Below are positions 12,972 to 24,900 of a stretch of DNA of 64,000 bases, in pieces. The notes beneath the pieces were generated by a model. That model had not been told where the DNA came from and ran no database searches. It saw nothing but the letters and a program-made list of their open reading frames with translations. Position 1 is the stretch's first letter; every line of letters starts with the position of its first letter. Source of the stretch: Morinoia aosen (lineage: Eukaryota > Arthropoda > Malacostraca > Amphipoda > Talitridae); the NCBI GenBank assembly GCA_030386875.1, contig CM059567.1, positions 51,072,020 to 51,136,019 of the forward strand. The letters run 5' to 3'. Made by a program: the position numbers and the translations under genes.

Positions 12972-15900
12972 CTGGGGACATGACAGTAACAAATAATAAG
13001 AAACAATCCAATTTCAACAATCGAAATCGAGGATTAATGAATTTAACCTTTCATTAATAATCCAAGATATGCCATAATAATATCATGTAGTATTTCAAAT
13101 GACATCATGGCTTAATTCCGTAACAATCCCATTGTTTCTAGGTACACGACAGTGCTAAATAAATAAAATACAATGCAATTTCAACCATCGAAATCGATTA
13201 TTCATAAATATTTACCCTTCGATAATTTATAAATATTACATAAATATTTACCCCATTCCTAAATACTTCAGATGTGTCATAATGATACCGCGTGGTATCT
13301 CAAACGACAACAGGGCTCAATTCCGTAACAATTTTTCAAAGATTGCGTGAAAAGCCGTCGCAACATTGCAGGAGAGTCAAAAGACACCCAGATCTCACCG
13401 ACAGATCCGACGGTGACGTTGCGCTTGCAGTAGTTGGGCGACTCGGTCATGTATATGATGTCCTCAGCGGTGGGTACGTTGAACTGAGCGAACCTCACCT
13501 GCAGTTTGCCCCGCCTGTTGATCATCACCTCAGTCGCGCCGTCGTACTTCTCCTTCAGCAGGTCTCCTGCAAACCGAAAGTTTGCGTTAACAGAAATATC
13601 CCGTAAAAATTCTGTGTTCGTGAATGGGCGAAAAATGTGTTGCATTAGATAACGCTGATAGTTTCTATGAAAGATTCGGTCTCTTAGAATGATCTTCAAA
13701 TTTATTGTTATACGTGTCTTAAAATTTGCCAAAATGGACTCGCAAATGCCTCATTATTCATTATCCAGAGCACAATACTTCGCGAGTTTCCTTCTTTGCG
13801 AATAATTAAATCTGCCCAGCACCTTCCACATTGAAAAATAATTGAAAGTAAGATTGATTTCACTTCGATTAGTTAACATTAAAAAACTCGTTTTTATTAA
13901 GCCTTCCAAGAATCAAGCGTAAGCTTCTCCAGAGGTGAAACCTAAGCAAAAATAAAAACCAAAAAAAAAACCTTCGTTGATATGCCAAAAAATGCCCGCA
14001 AAAGAAGTTGTTAAGCATGTATCCCAAGAAATTTTTCAAGCATTAATCATCAATATGCTTTCAGGAATTAAATTTCTCGAACTACAGCACATGAGTAATT
14101 TGATACGTATAGGCTGAAAACTCGCTTGTGGGCTCCAGCTCATTGGAGTAATGAGCAAATCTGAAAAGCCAAAATGGAATTAACCCGTTGCTCTTGAGAG
14201 ACTGGTTGCGAACGTAATATACTTTATTTATTACTTCAGTCAAGCTGAGTCATTCATTGATCAGACTTTACGATTCGCATCAAAGTTGAACAGGTTATAT
14301 AATGTAGAAACATTTCATTCGTCGCTCATGATATACATCTCACATACGAGTATATGTATGTGTAAAATGTAATTGTTCTGGATGGTTTTTAACACACATA
14401 ACGGTTCATTAGAACATGCTCGCGAGACTTCCGTTTTTAGCGGGGCAAAAAGTCCTCAGCGATATTAAAATTCATCAGCATGAACAAACCACTAAAAAAA
14501 TCTTAACCTTGCAATATTGTTCTCAGTTTAGTTCTGTGCGTTATACTCGTTTTACATTCTGGATTTTTCTAGCATCATCTCCATCGTCTAAGCCAGAGAA
14601 AGAGCAAGAACTTTGCCGAAGGGTTTTAAACATCGACGGGTGTTCATCTGAAGCTGATGCATGAAAGTTCTAATCATCTCAAGCAAATGCATGAAAGTTC
14701 TAATCATCTCAAACAAATGCATGAAAGTTCTAATCATCTCAAACAAATGCATGTTATTTCAAGTTATTTCAAGCAAATGATTGGCATTTCTATTCATCTG
14801 AAGTAGATGCGTGATAGTTCTATTCATCTCAAGCGAATGTGTAAAGTATATATTCATCGCAAGCAGATGCGTGACGTTTATATTCATCTCAAGTAGATTT
14901 TTGATATTTATATGGATCCCAAGCAGATGCGTGATAGTTAAATTTATCTCAAGTAGATGTGCAACGTTTCTACACCTCAAAAAGGTGTACAACGTTTCCA
15001 ATCATCCAAGTTAGACGCGTGATATTTCGAGACTCACCGACTTCTCTGAAGGGCGCGAGCTGCTGCCAACACGTGATGAGGGAGCACGAGCCGGACACGC
15101 CGTGGCACTTGCATGTGACGCGAGTCTTGCGGAACACGGCCTGCACAACAGGCGTCAGTCATAACGTACTTCTCGCACATGTCCGTGAGCAGTTCATGTC
15201 AACTACAAAAACTCAAAGAAACCTTCAGGTAAAAAAATGTTTTTGAAGAAATATCGGAACAGATGGAGTGTGAGTGTTATAAAACAAGGCTATGCTTGAG
15301 TAGCCCCGGTGCTCTAAAAAAAATAGATTGATGATTTAAGCATCAGCTGTCAAGTCAAACTGTGAGAAGATTTGTGGCTAGTCATAAATTACAAAAAAGA
15401 GGAAAGAAACGAGATTTATCGACTTCGGGAACCTGTTGTCTGATCAACCTCTAATTACTGAAATGGAGTTACGAAGCACGTTTGCTACTGCAGTGCATTG
15501 AGAAGAAAAAAATTACAAATTCTGCAAGGAAAGGAGATTCTCTCTAAAGCATATTGTTTCACTGTTTAAAATTTACCTCTAATGCTATCACTGTAGGGGA
15601 CAAAAAATGCTGCGACGGAAACCCTAGAAAGTTACGTTAAGCATATATCACTAAATTAATTCCCTGTTAAGAAGAGAAAACATGAGAAGGAACACTGCCT
15701 TACTTCAAGCGCTGCAAGCAATACCGAGAAATAAATCGTAAATTTACTTATAAATGTATGCACCTTAATTTTCATCGTATGAAAAATATAGCCTTATAAT
15801 AAGGCTATGAAGCACACAAAGAGCAAAATATACTAAGCGATTTTCGTAACGGCAACACCCTTATTGGAAGAAATTGAATAAACATTCAACATTTCTTAAA

Positions 15901-18900
15901 AAATTGAAGGATTTGATTAAATGGATAATGAACCAATTCGAATGCCTCTTGCTAAAAAATACTCACCATCGGCTGACTCGGTTCATTAGGTGCTCTAATG
16001 CCCATAAAAAACAATACCCGAATGACTTGTGCATTAAGACCGTGCAGCATTTTCCCTTGGAGCTTAGGAAAAATCATTCTTACTTTTCTGTAAAAGAATA
16101 TTAGTCTTTCAGCTGAAGTATCAATGTCAGCAAGCTGTCATGCAAGATAACGAAGCACAAAACATGAACCTACGGACAAGAAGTTGATTATGCAATAAGC
16201 AGTTATGGAATCATTGCTAAAGCAGCACACACTGCGCTTATATGCATGGCTCAAGATTGGTACCTTCACTCGTCTGACGGAGCAAGACTCTTGAATGCCA
16301 ATGCAATGCGTCTTAGATGAAAGTTACTGGCTGCATACATACCCCATATAAGAGCAAGCTAAATCAATACATTATAAAAGTGGCTTGCAAAAATTCACCA
16401 TCGGCATTAAAAACCGTTTCAATGATGCAGTAACTGAGGCATAAATGCAGGTCCAAGTGTTGAACGGGCTCCATGCAGCCACAATTAGATGACTGGCCGC
16501 AGTCGGCGGTAATGGCATAAGAGTGTACGCCGCTGCTTTATAGCACCTATCAAAAACGTCGTCAATGATACGAACAGAGCTCAAGTATTTGACGGACACT
16601 AAATGTACATGTTCTGGTCTAGAAACTGAACTTACCATCAAATGGTAGTGCAGTTAATACTTAAAGCTTCTCGATGGATCGAACTGGAAGTGATGTGAAT
16701 GAAAATGACCAACAATTAAAGATTGGAACGCAAAGAGTTTATCTTCCAGGGCAAAGGAAACTTTCGTGAACAAGAGAATAGGAGATAGAGTATCGAATTC
16801 TTTTAAAACGTGGTAAAATTATAATATTTAATATTTCTTGATCACTTATTGTGTGCTTGCTCATCGATTTCTACAAGCCTTCTAGAAATAACAGTTCACA
16901 TGTTTCGAGCTTCTTAATTGTTACGTTCTAATTTTTCAGATACAGATCCCTGAATTCCAGGTCCCCGAGATACCATTGCATCACAATGTCAAATTAATTT
17001 CAATGCAGAAAAATAGGTGCTTAGTTATTTTTTAAGTATCTCATTTAGATATAAGCCATTATCTTCGCTCATTGAAGATGATTATCAGAGTGAAACTCGA
17101 TCGTAATAAATTTAACGAGGCTCCACAAGGACCCAGAGCTTCGGTAATTTGTTGACTGCCACAGCCCGCCAGGGTCAGAAAAAAATAATAAGTGAAACAT
17201 TTGGATGAGCAGAAGAACTGAAGCAAAAAAACTGAAATGAACAGAAACAAAGACACGATCGTTCAAGAGGTCGGTTGCGCGGCAAGCCAACATTCTCCAT
17301 GGAAGAGAAAGGGGTAAGAAAAAAAGTGAAAATTTAACAACTAAGCCCACTGCAGACTCGAATGACAAGCAGTGTAGATTTTGCATGAAATAGGTAGACA
17401 TGCTCTTCAGAAGCCCGTTCACCCATGGCAAGAATGACGTACATAAGATAGCTCAGAGATCACATTTGTCGTTCAAAGATTGCTGAACTCCCAAAAAGAC
17501 GTTAAAAGAGAATTCTGTTTTGGTCATTCGCATTGGAGATTACCTTAAAAGACTTCAGTGCATTCAAAGGTATGAATGAAAAAATCTAATTCTCTTGAAG
17601 TGATTAAAACAAAGTCCGTGCATCAAAGCAGACACATGATAGGATTTCACAGCAAGGCATTAGGATTCACACACGCGCTTGACAGAATCAAGGCATCAGA
17701 GACCAAGTCAAACTTTTATGCCGGAGCATGCATGTTTTCGCCGTCTAAGTGATTTAATTACTTGGGTGGCGAAAAGCATGCTTGCAGGCGGCGAAAAATT
17801 TAGACTGGGGAGCGAGTCGTAATTAGAGACGAGTGAGGTAACTCTGCTAGCGGTCACAGTATCGGAACGGTTTGGAGACCTCATCGCGCTCTAAGTAGGT
17901 ATCTTCGCAGCGAGGCGCACTGGAGGAGGAACATCAAAGGACCTACGCGTACTTAGTCACGCACTTTTAAGTGTGTGTGATGAATTGATCGGAAGGCACG
18001 AAAAAATTCAAATGGATAATGGAGTAAAAAACAGATTATATATAAGCAACAGTGAAGTTTTGAGAAGAGAATCTATTACTAACCGCGAATAATTTGAAAA
18101 ATGATTTGTATGTATTTTCTTATGTGTGATGTCGATAAAAGTCACAATAAGACAGGAAAATTAAAAAAAATATTATAAAAAGACCAGACAAAGCGAAATA
18201 TCTTGACAAATATTTTAAGGAACATTCAATGATCAGAGATAAGTTCTCAACACACTCATATTTATAAAAAGATAAGTAGATCTATGCTAGTAGCGTCCAC
18301 CACGCTCCATTACACACTGACTTCAACTCACTAAATTTGAAATGATTTAGTCAATCCGAAAATTTCGATAATGAGTTCCGAGAACAGCAGCTGTATCAAC
18401 AGAAAATGTACGATTGGTCTTAAGCATTTGACGAAACATATTTTTCTGTCGACTGTCCTAGCTAGATGACCTCATCCTCAGAGCTTAACTATACGTTCGC
18501 TTGCACACAGTATACACATTCACTAGGAACGAAGTGCAACAACTGACAAGCGATCGATGACAAAAATGGAGGACCAACCGTTATAGGCATGATTTTCACT
18601 TTTGGTACTGAAGGCCATTCCACATCTTCCAGTTGCCTCAATGAGACAATCATTGAACTTTAGAAACTCCCAATAATTTACACCCTGGAAACTGACATTT
18701 CGTGACAAAACCTTTCATAGTAAGGAATAATGAATTCAAAACAGGAATCGCTGTTAATCTGAATTATAAACCACTTTAAAATAGAACACTTATTACTGAG
18801 AGCAAAATTGCAACATGACAACACGTAAAAAATGCTAATTTAAGCGATGAAATGCACCCAGTCTTAACTTTTACCTCACGGCATCTATGATTTTCGCCGT

Positions 18901-21900
18901 CAAAGTATAGCTTCTACGTAAATAGCGCAGCCAAAATTTTAGAAGCAAGGCAACAAAGTAGGACTGGGAATGAGAGAGACAGGGAAGAGAGAAGCGTGGT
19001 CTGACCCTGCGTCCGGCTTCGTTGTTGTGGAGGTTCATGAGCTGCTTGCCCTGCTCCACGGAGCCCCTCCTGTGGTGCCGCTCCCGCTCCCTCACGTCTA
19101 CAAAACCTTGCGTGAACCTGTCGCACAGAGACATGAATTACTCAACGCTGCCTACCGTCGCCACGGCTCCAGTCACGACCAACCACGCCAAATTACTGTG
19201 AGAATTACGCAATACTCATATGACTGTCTTCTCTTGCACCACCGTCGCCACGGCTCCAGTCACAACCAACCACGCCAAATTAATGTGAGAATCACACAAT
19301 ATTCATATGAATGTCTTCTCTTGCACCACTGGCGACGGCTCCAGTCACGACCAACCACGCTAAATTACCGTATAAATTATTCAATACTCATACGGTAGCA
19401 TCTTAAAAACTAGAATATTATAGATTTGGTCACCAAAATCGGCATTGCATCAATGCAGTCACCACAACTCACAGCATATGTCACTAAAATTAACGCAGCG
19501 TAAACTCGATCCCAACACACTTCGAGCGCATTGAGAGAGCGAACGCAGAAATCGAGAAGGGTGGGCGAGACTCACTTGTATCCATACTCGACGTTGTCGC
19601 CACAGCCACCCCAGATCCACTCCTTGTTGAGGTTGCTGGGCCTGGACGCCCTGGAGCACGAGCACGTGGTGAGCTGACCGTCCCGGCACGCGCGCGACAC
19701 GCTGTTCATCACCCCAGCCGACCCGATCGCGTGTGTGAACGCTGACTCTCGACTCGCTGTCGACACAAGCAAGACCGTACGAAATGAGATCGGGTCGTGT
19801 CAGGGCATTGCTTGTTGTTGTGTGCGTCGTCGACGTGGTGTGTTCTTCACTCGTGAAATGGGGAATTTTGATGAAAATGTTGAGCATACATTTTAACTAT
19901 TAATTAAATTTACTGTGTGTGTGTGTATGATGTTCATTCATAAAATAGCATTCAATGACAATTAATTACACGATGAGGATATTTACCCACAGCTTTCGAT
20001 TTATATGCAATGATTTCCTTCCGGCACAATTACTCATAAAACTGATTGACAAAACAGCGTTACCAGGAACTGTCTGCATAATTCCACGAAAGTTATAAAA
20101 AGAAAGTTAACCTTGAACTACGAAGCGCCAAACATCACAAGGTTCCAAACAATACAAGCCCTGAAACAACGTGCATCCAAACGTCAAAGATGAACTGAAG
20201 TGATTGAATTTCTTGGAAGTAAAAGGGTAGAAATAACTAAGTTAAAACCTAGCCGAAAACATGCACATAACCACGAAGAGCAGGTGTTTCACGCGCACAA
20301 ATTGATGGCTACTAGCAAAAATGTACTCAGCGTAAAAATATCGATTACTTTTATCAGTACGCCGCGCGTGAAGTGGTCACGCTGATGCGGTCGTGAAACG
20401 AGTGAAGGCAGGAGTCATACAGGAATGGTTCTGCTGGAAAAACTCTCCCTACATATACAGGGAAATGATGAGGAAATAATTTATTCAATTCAACGCGCTG
20501 CAACCAAAGATTTCTCTGTAAATGAAGCGTGATGCAAAGTTCGACACTCACGCATTAAAACATTACAGCAGGTGGAAATTGATTGTTCCATAGAAAATAG
20601 TCAGAATGTATAATTCTTTCACTTTCATAAGCACCAAAAAAATAAGCGAAAATAGTATTTAAGGAAGTTTACTGAGCCACACCAAGTCACAGCTGCAACA
20701 GCACTGATGTCCAAGGAATTTGACAAGAAGAGAGAAATGTGAGGGCTCCTAAAATGAAAGATAACCTAACGCTAAAACGCTGCATAAATTGAGAAAAATT
20801 AATTCATCAGAAATGGAGAGAATTGAGACATTTGTGATGTAGAATTTAGACATCAATGGGGGAGAGAGTCGAGGCATCAGTGATGGAGAGAATTGAGACG
20901 TCAGTGGTGGAGAGAATTGAGACATCAGTGGTGGAGAGAATTGAGACATCAGTGGTGGAGAGAATTGAGGCATAAGTGGTGGAGAGAATTGAGGCATAAG
21001 TGGTGGAGAGAATTGAGGCATAAGTGGTGGAGAGAATTGAGGCATAAGTGTTAGAGAGAATTGAGGCATCAGTGGTGGAGAGAATTGAGGCATAAGTGGT
21101 GGAGAGAATTGAGGCATAAGTGGTGGAGAGAATTGAGACATCAGTGGTGGAGGGAATTGAGGCATCAGTGGTGGAGGGAATTGAGGCATAAGTGGTGGAG
21201 AGAATTGAGACATCAGTGGTGGAGGGAATTGAGGCATAAGTGGTGGAGAGAATTGAGACATCAGTGGTGGAGAGAATTGAGACATCAGTGGTGGAGGGAA
21301 TTGAGGCATAAGTGGTGGAGAGAATTGAGACATCAGTGGTGGAGGGAATTGAGGCATAAGTGGTGGAGAAAATTGAGGCATCAGTGGTGGAGGGAATTGA
21401 GCCATCAGTGGTGGAGGGAATTGAGACATCAGTGGTGGAGGGAATTGAGGCATAAGTGGTGGAGAGAATTGAGACATCAGTGGTGGAGGGAATTGAGGCA
21501 TAAGTGGTGGAGAAAATTGAGGCATCAGTGGTGGAGGGAATTGAGGCATAAGTGGTGGAGAGAATTGAGACATCAGTGGTGGAGGGAATTGAGGCATAAG
21601 TGGTGGAGAAAATTGAGACATCAGTGGTGGAGGGAATTGAGCCATCAGTGGTGGAGAGAATTGAGACATCAGTGGTGGAGGGAATTGAGCCATCAGTGGT
21701 GGAGAGAATTGAGACATCAGTGGTGGAGGGAATTGAGGCATCAGTGGTGGAGGGAATTGAGGCATAAGTGGTGGAGAGAATTGAGGCATCAGTGATGGTG
21801 AGAATTGAGACATCAGTGGTGGAGGGAATTGAGGCATCAGTGGTGGAGGGAATTGAGGCATAAGTGGTGGAGAGAATTGAGGCATAAGTGATGGAGAGAA

Positions 21901-24900
21901 TTGAGACATCAGTGGTGGAGGGAATTGAGGCATCAGTGGTGGAGAAAATTGAGACATCAGTGGTGGAGAAAATTGAGACATCAGTGGTGGAGGGAATTGA
22001 GGCATAAGTGGTGGAGAGAATTGAGGCATCAGTGATGGAGAGAATTGAGGCATCAGTGGTGGAGAGAATTGAGGCATAAGTGGTGGAGAGAATTGAGGCA
22101 TAAGTGGTGGAGAGAATTGAGGCATCAGTGGTGGAGAGAATTGAGGCATAAGTGGTGGAGAGAATTGAGGCATAAGTGGTGGAGAGAATTGAGGCATAAG
22201 TGGTGGAGAGAATTGAGGCATAAGTGGTGGAGAGAATTGAGGCATCAGTGGTGGAGAGAATTGAGGCATAAGTGGTGGAGAGAATTGAGGCATAAGTGGT
22301 GGAGAGAATTGAGGCATCAGTGGTGGAGAGAATTGAGGCATAAGTGGTGGAGAGAATTGAGGCATAAGTGGTGGAGAGAATTGAGGCATAAGTGGTGGAG
22401 AGAATTGAGGCATAAGTGGTGGAGAGAATTGAGGCATCAGTGGTGGAGAGAATTGAGGCATAAGTGGTGGAGAGAATTGAGGCATAAGTGGTGGAGAGAA
22501 TTGAGGCATCAGTGGTGGAGAGAATTGAGGCATAAGTGGTGGAGAGAATTGAGGCATAAGTGGTGGAGAGAATTGAGGCATAAGTGGTGGAGAGAATTGA
22601 GGCATCAGTGGTGGAGAGAATTGAGGCATAAGTGGTGGAGAGAATTGAGGCATAAGTGGTGGAGAGAATTGAGGCATCAGTGGTGGAGAGAATTGAGGCA
22701 TCAGTGGTGGAGAGAATTGAGACATTTGTGATGTAGAATTTAGACATCAATGGGGGAGAGAGTCGAGGCATCAGTGATGGAGAGAATTGAGACGTCAGTG
22801 GTGGAGAGAATTGAGGCATCAGTGGTGGAGAGAATTGAGGCATAAGTGGTGGAGAGAATTGAGGCATAAGTGGTGGAGAGAATTGAGGCATCAGTGGTGG
22901 AGAGAATTGAGACATTTGTGATGTAGAATTTAGACATCAATGGGGGAGAGAGTCGAGGCATCAGTGATGGAGAGAATTGAGACGTCAGTGGTGGAGAGAA
23001 TTGAGGCATAAGTGGTGGAGAGAATTGAGGCATAAGTGGTGGAGAGAATTGAGGCATCAGTGGTGGAGAGAATTGAGACATTTGTGATGTAGAATTTAGA
23101 CATCAATGGGGGAGAGAGTCGAGGCATCAGTGATGGAGAGAATTGAGACGTCAGTGGTGGAGAGAATTGAGGCATAAGTGGTGGAGAGAATTGAGCCATC
23201 AGTGGTGGAGAGAATTGAGACATCAGTGGTGGAGGGAATTGAGGCATAAGTGGTGGAGAGAATTGAGACGTCAGTGGTGGAGAGAATTGAGACATCAGTG
23301 GTGGAGAGAATTGAGGCATCAGTGATGGAGAGAATTGAGGCATCAGTGGGGGAGAGAATTGAGACATCAGTGGTGGAGAGAATTGAGGCATCAGTGGTGG
23401 AGAGAATTGAGGCATCAGTGGTGGAGAGAATTGAGACATCAGTGGTGGAGAGAATTGAGCCATCAGTGGTGGAGAGAATTGAGACATCAGTGGTGGAGGG
23501 AATTGAGGCATAAGTGGTGGAGAAAATTGAGGCATCAGTGGTGGAGGGAATTGAGGCATAAGTGGTGGAGAGAATTGAGGCATCAGTGGTGGAGAGAATT
23601 GAGACATCAGTGGTGGAGAGAATTGAGGCATCAGTGGTGGAGAAAATTGAGACATCAGTGGTGGAGAGAATTGAGACATCAGTGGTGGAGAGAATTGAGG
23701 CATCAGTGGTGGAGAGAATTGAGGCATCAGTGGTGGAGAGAATTGAGGCATAAGTGGTGGAGAGAATTGAGGCATCAGTGGTGGAGAGAATCGAGGCATC
23801 AGTGGTAGAGAGAATTGAGGCATAAGTGGTGGAGAGAATTGAGGCATCAGTGATGGAGAGAATTGAGGCATCAGTGATGGAGAGAATTGAGGCATCAGTG
23901 GTGGAGAGAATTGAGACATCAGTGGTGGAGAGAATTGAGGCTTTGAGGCAGTAAATCGTACCACGAAACCATTAAGTCAACACGAACATGTAAGTTTTAT
24001 TGCCCCCGGGATTTACCCATAGAAACCTTCAAACGAAAAGTCACCCTAAAAATTGAAATGAAGGTTAACGAGCATTTATTCGCCAACCCTCACTGAAGTA
24101 GCGCCAGTTCCGTGCGTGCTGCGGCCGCCCACAGCTCGCCTGCCGGCAGCGCCCGGAGCGGCAGAGGCGCGTGCGGCCGGACCGCTTGAAGCCAAGATCG
24201 CGTGAAGCGCCAGGCCTAATCTTAATGAACTTTTGAGACAAATGGCCGCCCCAGACGCTTATAATGAAGCCAATATTCGCACCGACCCGTCATCCATTAT
24301 ATAAAAGACGCCCGCTTTCACCGCCCCACGTATATGTGGTCGATAAGAAGTGCGAGTGTTGAGTGCTCGCTGTATTAGGCGCAGCGCAGGGTTCCAGCAA
24401 GTGAGCACTCAGCATAAGAAGACGTAAAAGGAACGAATCCTCAACATTTAAAGTAAGGAAATCTCAAGCGAATGCGAAATTTGAATGCAGACTTAGACTA
24501 ACGCAATGAGACGCTTATAGCAGCGTCAAATTTAGTGGCTATTTCAAGTCCGTGCACACCATAACTGCGAGGGATTCTTGCATGAATATGAGGGAGCGAC
24601 CAGTGCTGCACTCAGCATCAACGAGCAAACTTTCACGGCTCACCAGCAGTATTTATTATGCTCGGTCACTCTGAGCTTTGCTTACTTAAAGGAGACAATC
24701 ATTTGCGAAAGAAAATGATAAGTTATGGTGACTAACATGTGCAAGATTCATCATGTTGTACCTAAATATTGCTGGAGGAAAAATTTGGAGCAGATCAGTT
24801 CTGGGCTTGTAAAATTACAGTCGGAATACAAGTAAGTTACTTAGGACTAAGCCCATTTGTACAGCAACAGCCTAACATTATCATAGTCTTAGCATATTGG

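Larger units (their letters stand above)
12972..15037 (-). other. Wnt5 3' introns
   Basis: Introns 12972-13398 and 13567-15037. The shorter has imperfect repeats of CAATTTCAACAATCGAAATC (about 13008 and 13178). The longer is AT-rich and ends in the 30-bp array at 14646-15016. No genes seen. Confidence 0.65.
15141..19005 (-). other. Wnt5 intron (3.9 kb)
   Basis: AT-rich non-coding sequence. The only structures I can support are the two palindromic elements at 17702-17809 and 18856-18968. There are no tRNA genes or recognisable transposon proteins. Confidence 0.6.

Noticed and set aside
13292-13606. 104-codon plus-strand ORF
   Set aside because: Shadow of the Wnt5 exon 13399-13566 on the other strand.
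14646-15016. Regularly spaced repeats that could suggest a CRISPR-like array
   Set aside because: Repeats are contiguous without unique spacers, and the genome is eukaryotic. It is a tandem array.
20749-23964. Long ORFs (658, 689 and 344 codons on minus; 244 and 228 codons on plus) of octapeptide repeats
   Set aside because: They are produced by a stop-free 24-bp minisatellite, are open in several frames at once, and lie inside a Wnt5 intron without a plausible gene context.
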